From Ostrinia nubilalis (lineage: Eukaryota > Arthropoda > Insecta > Lepidoptera > Crambidae), in assembly GCF_963855985.1 (NCBI RefSeq), contig NC_087096.1, forward strand, positions 7,316,001 through 7,380,000: a DNA stretch of 64,000 nt. The letters are read 5' to 3'. Each line of letters starts with the position of its first letter. Positions within the stretch are counted from its first letter, which is position 1. The notes under the pieces were generated by a model. That model was not told where the DNA came from and made no database searches. It saw only the letters and a program-made list of their open reading frames with translations. Positions 1 through 9,252 of the stretch are shown one piece after another. The position numbers and the translations under genes were made by a program.

Positions 1-226
1 TCATTCCAGAACGGAAGGCCAGTTCGCCGCCTTCAACGACTGTCTCTACCGGTCGATGTCAACCACCGGTTGGCTGCTTGTCATCGACGTGGACGAGATC
101 GTCATGCCTCGTCGGGAGCGGAGTCTGCCGGCGCTACTCACTGCCCTCAGGGCCTCTTACAGCCCGCCTTCTAAAGCGCCGGCCGCTTTTCTGTTTAGGA
201 ACGCCTTCTTTTATATGCGGTGGGAG
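1..226 (+). CDS. GT92 family glycosyltransferase, internal exon (gene continues upstream of window)
   Basis: Reads open from base 2 in one frame for 75 codons and ends at a TGGGAG|GTAAGA donor in phase 0; the exon begins before the window. The translation has the layout of glycosyltransferase family 92 (formerly DUF23; includes C. elegans GALT-1): a QFAAFNDCLYR stretch, then WLLVIDVDEIVMPRR, whose D-V-D is the likely DXD-type metal/nucleotide-sugar site, then FLFRNAFFYMRWE. Members transfer sugar, typically galactose onto glycans, in the Golgi lumen as type II membrane proteins; the N-terminal anchor would lie outside the window. The next exons at 1621-1824 and 2268-2414 join in frame. The exon's 3' two thirds has been copied six times into the following intron. 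Family assignment is by motif recognition; donor and acceptor sugars are unknown. Confidence 0.85.
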
Positions 227-1400
227 GTAAGAGTGCAGTTACTTTTTACGTAATATTTGGCAGATTATAAATGTCATATCTTGATTTGTCGTCGATGTAG
301 ACGAGATCGTCATGCCTCGTCGGGAGCAGAGTCTGCCGGCGCTACTCACTGCCCTCAGGGCCTCTTACAGCCCGCCTTTTAAAGCGCCGGCTGATTTTCT
401 GTTTAGGAACGCTATCTTTTATATGAGGTAAGAGGTAAGAATTAACTTAGCTAGGTAGATTATAATGCTATGATATTGAGAATTGAGATGGACGAGATCG
501 TCATGCCGCGTCGGGAGAGGAGTCTGCCGGCGCTACTCACTGCCCTCAGGGCCTCTTACAGCCCTCCTCCTAAAGCGCCGGCCGCTTTTCTGTTTAGAAA
601 CGCCTTCTTTTATATGCGGTGGGAGGTAAGAGTGCAGTTATTTTTACGTAACATTTGGTAGATTCCTTTTAAATGTCATATCTTGCTTTGTCATCGGTGT
701 GGACGAGATCGTCATGCCTCGTCGGGAGCGGAGTCTGCCGGCGCTACTCACTACCCTCAGGGCCTCTTACAGCCCGCCTTCTAAAGCGCCGGCCGCTTTT
801 CTGTTTAGGAACGCCTTCTTTTATATGCGGTGGGAGGTACGATTGCATTATAACTTTTGGCAGATTTATTAGTATACAAGCATGCCTTGCTTTGCCATCA
901 ATATGGACGAGATCGTCAAGTCTCGTCGAGATTGGAGTCTGCCAGCGCTACTCACTGCCCTCAGGGCCTCTTACAGCCCGCCTTTTAAAGAGCCGGCCGC
1001 TTTTCTGTTTAGGAATGCCTTCTTTTATATGCGGTGGGAGGTAAGAGCTCCATTTGTCTTTTCATCTTTGCAGAACTATTGGTAGATTTATATCAAATAT
1101 TGCTTGTCATCGACGTGGACGAGATCGTCATGCCTCGTCGGGAGCGGAGTCTGCCGGCGCTACTCACTACCCTCAGGGCCTCTTACAGCCCGCCTTCTAA
1201 AGCGCCGGCCGCTTTTCTGTTTAGAAACGCCTTCCTTTATATGCGGTGGGAGGTAAGAGAGTTTTAGCAGATTAGTAACTTACACATACATACAATCTTG
1301 CTTTGTTAATGATGATCGTCATGCCTCGTCGAGAGCGGAGCCTGCTAGCGCTAAGTACTCGCCTCATTACACTCTTTTCTATAATGCTCTCGTATACTCT
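227..1400 (+). repeat. Tandem array of six partial copies of the GT92 exon inside its own intron
   Basis: After the full exon come copies whose exon-like parts lie at about 285-434, 480-625, 685-836, 888-1040, 1101-1252, and a decayed one at 1309-1400. Spacing between the shared GACGAGATCGTC (or equivalent) is 208, 191, 211, 203, 213 and about 195 bp. Each unit carries the last about 140-150 bp of the exon, its GTAAGA-type donor and about 55 bp of intron. Copies 3 to 6 keep the frame open; copy 2 has the conserved Trp codon changed to a stop; copy 7 is recognisable only in its 5' half. Upstream of each copy sits a TTGGCAG- or GGTAG-like sequence. Joining these sites in phase 0 gives a frameshift, or in copy 2 a stop, so they look like pseudo-exons rather than alternative exons. 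Confidence 0.9.
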
Positions 1401-1442
1401 GTGAGATGAGTGTTTATTGTCACTTATTTAGGTCTGGTTCAG

Positions 1443-1571
1443 ACACGCGCGATACCCGCGTAATTTCTGGGAAGTTCTCGTACATTTGCATCAAACCGTA
1501 ACCGCATGATTACCGCCTCAGTGTCTCGCCTATGAGAACCACCCAAAAACTACGCGGTTATCGCGCGTGTT
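1443..1571. repeat. Foldback MITE in GT92 intron
   Basis: Two imperfect inverted arms of about 45-48 bp, starting ACACGCGCGATACCCGCGTA on the left and reading AACACGCGCGATAACCGCGT on the reverse complement of the right, enclose a short centre. It lies between the last decayed exon copy and the next true exon, about 50 bp before the acceptor. No coding capacity; a non-autonomous DNA element is the simplest reading. The transposon family is not identified. Confidence 0.7.
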
Positions 1572-1620
1572 ACAAGGCCTTAATAGATACCTTTAATCAT
1601 CGCATTCTTCTTCTTTACAG

Positions 1621-1824
1621 GACGACCCAGAAGCGCCAGCGCCGTTAGTAACCGCGCGCAAAACGCGTCGGTGGGCGACGCCGCACGCGCTGAAGAATCG
1701 CAGCAAATACGCGCTGCGGCCGCGAGACGCGGTCGAGCTGGGCAACCATTTTGTTTGGGAGCACGCGCCGGGCGCCACGTCGGCTGGCGTGCCCACGGAA
1801 AGGGCGCTACTACATCACTATCGA
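1621..1824 (+). CDS. GT92 family glycosyltransferase, penultimate exon
   Basis: Acceptor TTCTTTACAG ends at 1620 and donor GTAAGT starts at 1825, giving 68 codons in phase 0 at both ends. The product starts DDPEAPAP, continues with a basic KTRRWATPH segment and an NRSKYALRP run, then VELGNHFVWEHAPG and ALLHHYR. The S-K-Y...RP, V-E-(L/V)-G-N-H and final H-Y-R blocks are the conserved C-terminal signature of family 92 glycosyltransferases. The exon is strongly GC-rich compared with flanking DNA. Two degraded copies of part of it follow in the next intron. The reading is confident because both neighbouring exons join without frame change. Confidence 0.87.
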
Positions 1825-1889
1825 GTAAGTTATTATTGGTTTCCTTCTATTATGTAAGTATTGTGAAAGCGCTCGAGAAGTGATGAACG

Positions 1890-2150
1890 ATCGTAGTAAC
1901 CGCGTCTCTGTCAAGCTGCGGAATGATTTTTTGGGGTTACACGTTGGGCGCCAAGTTTGCAGGCGTGTCACGAAGCGAGCGCTACTACGTTACCAATGTG
2001 CTTGCCTGTATTATAGTATTTGTAGAAAGCTTGAAAACTGATAATCGAATTTAGTACTGGATGTAAGTTGGGGAATGATTTTTGGGACCACGCGTTGGGC
2101 GCCAAGTTAGTATCTAGGCGTATCAAACTGTCGACGGCATATATAGCGGA
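1890..2150 (+). pseudogene. Two decayed partial copies of the 1621-1824 exon
   Basis: About 1893-1999 and 2055-2145 resemble parts of the preceding exon. The string GGGCGCCA occurs at 1769 in the exon and again near 1947 and 2096, preceded in each by a CATTTTGTTTGGGAG-like sequence (GATTTTTTGGGGTTAC and GATTTTTGGGACCAC). The first copy also keeps a TAGTAACCGCG block matching the exon start (with the middle deleted) and an AGCGCTACTAC block matching its end. Both contain frame breaks and lack the H-Y-R end plus donor. They sit in the intron before the last exon and are older than the array upstream. Confidence 0.7.
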
Positions 2151-2267
2151 GCAGTGTAGCCTTAACATCAGTAGGAAAAATAGCATAAAAGATCGATTGC
2201 TCAAACTGTATGTTAAAACCAGCATTAACGATATAAATAACTATTGCATTTTATCATCTCTTTACAG

Positions 2268-2414
2268 ATTGCATGCGAGTACGGTGGAATGAACTGTTTA
2301 ACGGTACCATCGACAGTGGACCGCACTGCCCACCGCTGGGCAGAAGAACTGGCCCAACGAGTAGCCGCAGAAAAAGAACAAGTCAAGAGGACTTGCCCGG
2401 CGACGTCACGTTGA
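2268..2414 (+). CDS. GT92 family glycosyltransferase, last exon and stop
   Basis: Acceptor CTCTTTACAG ends at 2267; the exon encodes 48 residues and TGA at 2412-2414. Joined to the preceding exon it gives HHYR followed by IACEYGGMNCLTVPSTVDRTA, then a charged, probably helical tail (WAEELAQRVAAEKEQVKRTC). The H-Y-R-x-(A/C)-C pattern crossing the junction is typical of the end of family 92 proteins. Together the three visible exons give 191 residues of the C-terminal catalytic part. No frameshift or premature stop is present, so the gene appears functional despite the exon copies in its introns. Confidence 0.85.
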   Translation: MACEYGGMNCLTVPSTVDRTAHRWAEELAQRVAAEKEQVKRTCPATSR

Positions 2415-2628
2415 GGTGACATTTGATATCACTACCAAACCAAAGTCTAGGTATTATAGTGACAAGAAATATACAGTTTCTTACTTAATTTAGATTCTGT
2501 AGAAACGTTACCAAATGTTTTAAAAATGTTTCACTGAAATGGAACACGGAATTTGAAGATTCACGGAAGTTATTGCCAGGTATGATAAAAACTTTAATAC
2601 CTTTTTAGTAAATATTATGTTAGAGTCA

Positions 2629-2923
2629 CGCCGCGAGCTGAAATACCCACATGAACCAATTACAAAGTGCCAAACCGTCTACAATTCATTTAGCCAATCC
2701 AAGATTAGCATAATGTAAGTAGAGCCAATCCAAGAACGACATTATATTATATTGGACTGTCTCACATTGTCTTACATTACAACAACGTTGGATTGACAAT
2801 TATATCTTCATTGGATTGACTCAAATGTATCTGCCAATGTTGGATTGACAATTTATTGTTTTGGATTATTATCATAGATTGGCTCTGTGTAAATGGTCAA
2901 TTGATTTAGCTCACGGTATGATG
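2629..2923. mobile_element. Inverted-repeat element with reiterated CCAATCCAA phrase
   Basis: Degenerate ends (left CCGCGAGCTGAAAT, reverse complement of right CCGTGAGCTAAAT) flank about 295 bp. Inside, the phrase AGCCAATCCAAG or its complement occurs about seven times: 2692, 2723, 2751, 2788, 2810, 2839 and 2859, forward in the left half and reversed (GTTGGATTGACAATT twice) in the right half. No target duplication is clear. The repeated inner phrase is shared in style, not in sequence, with several other elements in this window. Confidence 0.55.
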
Positions 2924-4285
2924 GACGCTGCAATTCCAGAGTTTAGCTGAATAAAATAGGTAATCCTCTGGACAGATTCGTAAAATTATTTATAATTTCA
3001 TACAAATATCGATAAAATATTTACGTAAGGCCGAAGTTTTTGTACAAGTAAGAAGTGCTTCAATATTTAGAATGATATGAAAGTCAATCGCGTTATATAT
3101 TTTTTACTACAGAGCAATAAATACACATTTTTCATAGTAGACATAGCATAACATTTGCAATAAATAGGTAATGAAATATTTCAAAATGTTCACACACGTA
3201 CTTACTAGTTGCTAACTAAAGGTATGATTTTATATGTTTGTAATTTAAAGATTTTCAAGCTATAAAATTTGATACAGATGACATAATTTTTTAAAATGAC
3301 GCAAATACGTAAACTATTTTTCGCATGCAATGTACAACAATGCCTCATAGGATATTATGATGCCCCAAAGAGATTTTTTATAAGCATGATGTTACACCGG
3401 ATTCTTTGTTGTATTTATGGACATGCATTTGCATGCATGGAAACAGGATATCGTTTTGGCACCCAACAGTTGGCACCACCTGTAGAGTAAGATCACTGTC
3501 AATTGCTAGCAACGAAGACAGTAGCGCAACTGTTGAACGCGGTTTCTACCGAATTTGAACTTACCAGGATGGCGTAGGGTCATGTCAATCGCCAGTGGTG
3601 TCAAGTCAAACTGTTCATTATTTTTAATGTTACCTTAGAAAATGACCTTGCCATAAAATGCCGATAAAGGCAAATAAAGCCTTTTAAGGCATTTCATGAA
3701 GACCATACTCGTGCCAGAAGCTATGTATTATAGTTGTTACCTAATACATAATAAGAAGATTCCGGATTATTTATTATTTTCTTATAATTATATTAAATTT
3801 TTGCTCACGCATTTAATGGACCGATAATAATAAAGTTTAGGTAAAGTATTTGTGCCATTTGGTGTTATTTTTAAGTACCTACCAAAAACAAGTTGCTCAA
3901 TATTCAAATCAGTATTATTGTAAAACTGACATGTTTTTGATGGTAACAATCTTCAGTAAATGTTTAGGATGATTTGGACTTCATTAAAGGTAAGTAGGTA
4001 CATTTGAAGGCAAATCAAGTGGAACAGTTGCACTGCTTATGGGAGCTCTTATTTCGCTAAGAATGAGGTGGTCTTAAGTTTAGAATAGTACGTCTAATGT
4101 GTGGCAGTTTGTTTTTTCAGACACTATTTCACGAACTTTAATGTGTTGATACATTACTTTAACAGAAAATAACACTGCACTTGAACTACACAATAGATAA
4201 TTAATAATGTACGTTTTAAATCATTCGATGGTAATTCTGTAAATAAATTATGAAATTGTTTTGTAAATATTGTACTTTAATTGTA

Positions 4286-4475
4286 AGTCAAGTCAAGTCA
4301 AAATTTCTTTATTTGTTTAGACTAATAAATAGTTCTTACAAATCGTCATAAAATATGCTCTTAAGGAGCCTCTACATGTCTCATAATCTTTTTACCCTAC
4401 CAGCGCTTCGAGACCAACATTTGGCAAGTGCTGAGAAGAAGCGCCGCAACAAACTCAGAGTACCTGTAACTGTAA
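4286..4475 (+). repeat. Dispersed repeat with TCAAGTCAAG lead
   Basis: Begins with TCAAGTCAAGTCAAAATTTC and an AT-rich stretch, followed by a GC-richer tail with GCGCTTCGAGACCAAC and AGAAGAAGCGCCGCAACAAA. I recognise this layout from moth and butterfly genomes as an interspersed repeat, but I cannot assign a named family from sequence alone. A related AAAGTCAAACTTTCTTTATT start occurs near 35210. Confidence 0.45.
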
Positions 4476-4720
4476 GTACCTATGCACATTCATGTCGGTA
4501 GTTAATTATTTGTACTGTCAACAATATTAATACTTGGACAATATAGATTCTATTACTACTTAAATAAAGGCTAATATATCAGGGCGTTACGTTGCACCAC
4601 CTATGAAATGTTGTTTAGTTGTTTGTTGATGTGTGTGCATTTCCGAAGTCGTCAGTTTGTTGTTCAAATATTATTATATACTTCGTACATACAACAATGT
4701 TGTTATCATATTTATATCTA

Positions 4721-4812
4721 GTACCCATAGTACAAGTTTTGCTTAGTTTGGGACTAGAAGCGCAGTGTAAAATGTCTAAGGATATTTATTTATTTATTTA
4801 TTTATTTATATT
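4721..4812 (+). repeat. LINE-like 3' tail with (TTTA)n end
   Basis: GTACCCATAGTACAAGTTTT, then TTAGTTTGGGACTAGAAGCG, then TATTTATTTATTTATT. The same arrangement appears near 45035-45132 (TTTTGGACTAGATGGCGCTG then TTTATTTATTTATC). This matches the end of a non-LTR retrotransposon that terminates in a TTTA microsatellite. No coding part remains. Confidence 0.5.
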
Positions 4813-6152
4813 GCAACTACAATTATTGTTTACCATAATTTATATCCTGTTGTATTATTACATTTATTTGTTTAGTGAAACAATTTTGCGTTTAACAATA
4901 AAAATGAATTGTAATTGTCCATAAATTAAATCTTGTGAGATACGGAATAAAGATTGTAATTGTCAAAGGGAGCCACTGTGATCCAAGGCACGTTTCATTC
5001 GTTGCGTAAGCTTTTTTATGATCTAACGAACTTCCCAAATGAAGTTCGATCAATACATATTTAATATGATTAATATCAAAAATATGAAAAAATTATTCGC
5101 TCCATCCGAAGATATGGTATAATTACAACGTAGTTCCCTGTTTACCATGAAAAATTTTTGACTGTGGTTAGTACACTGGATGGTAAAGATAGAATCGGGA
5201 GCTGTATCTTGACTTGGCTCTGTCTATAAAGACTTGAAATCTCGAATATGTAATATAATTAGTGATATTAATTCATGTTATGTTACATATTATAATTATT
5301 GAATAATATGAAACATTTATTGAATAAGTATTTCTTAAGATATGATCTTTTTTGATGATGATGGTTAATTCTCTGAATATAAAGTTACACCATCACACAG
5401 AAAGTAACTTATTTAGTTATTTTATCGATCTGATGCAATATTATTTGCCATTATATTATAATTTAATTATAAATATTTAGTTAAAGCTCTCTGAAGGTTA
5501 AAAAATGGTTCTACAAATCATGATAATAATAAGAGCAAAAACATATCAGTATGTTATAAAATGGGGCTGATGGAAAAATACACAGGTGCTTATTCGATTG
5601 CTACACATACTATCTTACTACTATCTAATCTACTTCAGAATGGTTGTTATAATAAAGTCATGGTGAAATTTTTACTATGTTGGAAGGAAAAAAAGGACGG
5701 GTTAAAGGACGGGTTGTCATTTGACCAAATTTTTCTTAGTTTAATTCATATTATATTAATTAATTCCTTAGTTGTTCCAATATGCGTGTATGTAATGCAA
5801 AAACGTCAGCATATCAACCTACCGCGGAACGACTCAATTGAATTTAAACCTTAATAGAAGATGTTAAAGTGCAAATTCCATTGAGAAAGGTCGTCATTTG
5901 TAAATTGTCCTGCTGGCAATCTTACTTGTAATACTATTTTAGTTAAGTATGTAATATTTAAATGTAATAATCAATGAGGCACGTTATTGTTTTAGGCCTA
6001 TTATCGTTAAGTGTGCTTCTAGGAGTAAAATTTAAAATAATAATTAAAATAATAATAATTTATAATCGTATTATTGTTTTTAAATTGTAGTACCGCCAGA
6101 TATTTTTGGCATGTTAATAATTTGACTGTTGCAAGTCTTTATCTTCTAAATA

Positions 6153-6365
6153 CAGGTACAGTCAGAGTCAATTTAGTCAATATTAACTATGTACTTAGTA
6201 CTTACTAGAATCTCAAGATGTAAACATGCTTCACGTTAGTGTCCGGGCACCAATAATTCTGATTTGAATACCTCAAAAAATACATTAAACAATAAAGATT
6301 ACAAAAAAAGTTATAAACTATCCATCATAATATTATGTATGAATTTTATTCTGACTGTACCTGTG
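6153..6365. repeat. Small inverted-repeat element (MITE)
   Basis: Left end ACAGGTACAGTCAGAGTCAA and right end whose reverse complement is ACAGGTACAGTCAGAATAAA enclose 213 bp. The first 15 bases match perfectly. No clear target duplication; no coding capacity. Confidence 0.55.
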
Positions 6366-6615
6366 AGAAAGAAACTAAAATTGAATTTGTGGCAAAAATG
6401 AAAACAATAATTTAGTCGTCGTGACTGTACTTTTAATATTAGACAATTTACCAATAATGTACATAAATAGAAGTATCAATCTTTAATGTATGTACCTGAT
6501 AAGGAGAAGTCATACACGTTAATGTGTACAAAAATGCATGATCTTTAATGATATTATTAATTTTATTTAAATATGTATAAAAAGGCTTATTTTTAAATTC
6601 ATTAATGACTATCTA

Positions 6616-6761
6616 TGGGGTGATTCTGTCGCACAAATACGATATCTATCTCTATGAGATGAGACCAATATCAAAGACAAAAATCGGTATTATTCAGTCG
6701 TTGTTTTTTGTATTTATTGTAAAGAAAAGAGTAATGTATTAGTTGTAGCAGAATCACTCTT
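6616..6761. repeat. Small TA-flanked inverted-repeat element
   Basis: Ends read TGGGGTGATTCTGTCGCA and, reversed, AAGAGTGATTCTGCTACA, each bordered by TA (6614-6615 and 6762-6763). The 146 bp centre is AT-rich. It resembles other TA-flanked elements in this window in starting with a G-rich end. Confidence 0.5.
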
Positions 6762-8283
6762 TAAGAGTTTATGATTGAATTGATTATAGTCTATCAGGTG
6801 AATATAAAATTCTCAAAAAGTCTCAATTATTCGCGAGTTAGGTACTTAACATCGCTATTATGAACCTTATTCAAAGAGGACTAAAGCATTAAACCGCGTT
6901 ACTATTTCAATTAATACTGCATACTTTATCAGTCGATTAAGATCTATCAAGGATTGTTGAATTTTTATATTCACCAGTTTCAACATTAAACGTGTCAGAA
7001 TGTTTATAATGTCACGAAATGATCACCATTCCAAATAATTATCCATTTATGATTATGTATTATTACCTAATTAATATTTTTCACAATAATGTGTTACATA
7101 ATAATTATCCTTACATTAATTTGAGAGTAGACTGATAAGTCATCGGCTCTACTCGCTATTTTATTTAAATTTTAGTTGTTTTCGAACAGTTTAATAAGTA
7201 GGTATTACGTTATTTTGCTCGCAAGTGTATGCATTGTTATTGCATTTTTGTTATTTACCCTCGTTTGAAGGCTAAACAGCGTTTGATAGGCAATGGTAAA
7301 ATAATTATTTAGTCGCATAAATATATTTTGTGTCTATATTTTATCTGTGATGTCTATTTTAGAAGTGAGGCGCTATGTTCGATTCGGAGGAGGAAGTGAA
7401 TTGTTAGAGGAATGTTGAAAGAATCTTTTTTAAATAAAAAATATTGTATTTGCACTGCCATTTTAAATTCACATACCTACCTAACCTATCCATACCAAAA
7501 TTAGAAATTAGTTATCAGATTCCTACAAAAAATTGCCGTTGAAAACTCAATACAAGTTTTGTTTTCCTTAAAAAGCTTGCTTCTAGCGCCATCTGTCTGA
7601 TGTTCCTAAAAGTTTTCTCAGTATGAAGAAGTACCCAATGTCTTGCCCAAAAGTAAGATGACACCACCAGTATTTCTTTTAATCCAATTTACATAATAAA
7701 CTTTAAATCTTTAGAATATTAGGGCTTTTTAAAATAAATAAATAAATCTGCATAATTATTTACTATTTAGCATTATAAATGCAAAAATCGTAACCGTTAA
7801 TATTCCCCAAAAAATTTAAATATTTACGCTCTGCTAACATCTATTCTCATCAAAAAAGGTACTTACATAAAATGTAAATTACAAATTAGTAACCAAAATT
7901 TTCATTTTTACCATTTCCAAGTTTTGTTCTTTTTCCAAAAATCCACAATAATTATCAAGATTCCTCTGCATTTTGAGTGTCTTCTTTACAAGTCTTTTTA
8001 AATTGGAAAATGATCATCTTTTAATAACGAGCATCCTATTCAGATTTGAAGAGACCATAAACAAGATGAAACGATTACAAAACGAGCACCAAATTAAATT
8101 AATGCGTGTGTGTATCATAAACATTATAATGTGTGCTATATCTATGGTAAGTATATCTAAGTTGGCGAAAAAGTAAACAAGGGTTTTCGTCGAGGACGGC
8201 CTGACCCGATGGCTCGTAGTTAATTGTCCACATTAGTCATATGCGGGTCTAGAGTGGCCGACACCGCCCGTTATCTCGCATGA

Positions 8284-8995
8284 TTTGTGACACACTGAAA
8301 TATAAATTAGCCCGGGCGTAAATTGCGAATAAGTAAGCTTGATATTATTTTGGGGTTGAACTTTGTGACCGTTAGTGTACCGCAAGCTGTTTGCGTTTTA
8401 GCACTATTTTTACTATCCATTTGTGACGCACTGAAATATAAATTAGCCCGGGCGTAAATTGCGAATAAGTAAGCTTGATATTATTTTGGGGGCGAACTTT
8501 GTGACCGTTAGTGTACCGCAAGCTGGTTGCGTTTTAGTCACTATTTTTACTATCTATTTGTGACGCACTGAAATATAAATTAGCCAGGCGTAAATTGCGA
8601 ATAAGTAAGCTTGATATTATTTTGGGGATGAACGTTGTGACCGTTAGTGTACCGCAAGCTGGTTGCGTTTTAGTCACTATTTTTTACTATTTATTTGTGA
8701 CGCACTGAAATATAAATTAGCCCAGGCGTAAATTGCGAATAAGTAAGCTTGATATTATTTTGGAGGCGAACTTTGTGAAAGTTAGGCTGGGTTGCACCAT
8801 CTTACTTTAACTTTAACAAACGTTAAAAATCTGTCAAACTCCATACAAAAAGCACCGGTTATCGTCATGGTGCGTCTAGACTGGGCGGCGTGCGCACCAT
8901 TATAGTATTTATAGTTACCGGTATAGTTAGGTGGTGCAACTCAACCTTAGTGTACGTTGCAAGGTTCTGTTCTAGTCCATTTTTATCTAAGTAAG
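8284..8995. repeat. 137 bp satellite array interrupted by a MITE
   Basis: Units start (TTTGTGACRCACTGAAATAT) at 8284, 8420, 8557 and 8694, a period of 136-137 bp, with near-identical sequence including GCGTAAATTGCGAATAAGTA. The fourth unit is cut after CTTTGTGAAAGTTA by the MITE at 8785-8946 and resumes with TTAGTGTACGTTGCAAG until about 8995. The array is short (about four units), non-coding, and diverges at the right edge. Confidence 0.9.
8785..8946. mobile_element. Harbinger-like MITE (GGCTGAGTTGCACC family) with TTA target duplication
   Basis: Starts GGCTGGGTTGCACCATCTTA and ends GGTGGTGCAACTCAACC, nearly perfect inverted ends. TTA precedes (8782-8784) and follows (8947-8949) it. The neighbouring satellite units read GTTAGTGTAC without interruption, so the empty site and the 3 bp duplication are directly visible. 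TWA target duplications are typical of PIF/Harbinger elements. Related copies lie at 32750-32867, 34562-34673, 34677-34786 and 42640-42740. The centre differs from the others by an extra GC-rich piece near 8866-8905. Confidence 0.85.
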
Positions 8996-9252
8996 ACATC
9001 TGTGTACAGGAAAAAGTAGGGCATTTTTTCATGACAAAACCAAGTAAGTTTGTAATATCATCGCTAGTCTAAGTGGAACTTTGCCAAGTTCTACATTTTC
9101 CATGGATCAAATAAGCATTTTCTCTACAAATGAAATTCCGTTCTATATCAAAATTACACCTACCAAAGCACACTAGCAGGATCAAGCAGGACCGTCTATA
9201 AAACAGTGAAGTTCCGCAAATTATTTCAGAGTATAAATACGTCTTATTCATA

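Larger units (their letters stand above)
2415..8283. other. Intergenic DNA, AT-rich, no recognisable gene
   Basis: Only short, low-complexity open frames occur here and none resembles a known protein. The stretch contains a phrase-repeat element (2629-2923), a dispersed repeat with AT-rich lead (4286-4475), a LINE-like tail ending in TTTA repeats (4721-4812), and two small inverted-repeat elements (6153-6365, 6616-6761). The rest shows nothing I can name. Confidence 0.7.

Noticed and set aside
673..1044. 123-codon frame through two GT92 exon copies
   Set aside because: It is a shifted frame of the duplicated exon with no family similarity; openness is a by-product of the GC-rich repeat.
285..1252. 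GT92 exon copies as mutually exclusive alternative exons
   Set aside because: They lack the 5' third of the exon, and the candidate AG sites at 263, 458, 661, 863 and 1085 give a wrong phase or, in copy 2, an in-frame stop. Transcript data could still overturn this.
5561..5854. 97-codon hydrophobic frame as a gene
   Set aside because: AT-rich, no recognisable domain, no splice or promoter context; composition matches the surrounding non-coding DNA.
8284..8995. CRISPR-like array
   Set aside because: Whole 137 bp units repeat with no unique spacers, and the context is a eukaryotic genome; it is a short satellite.
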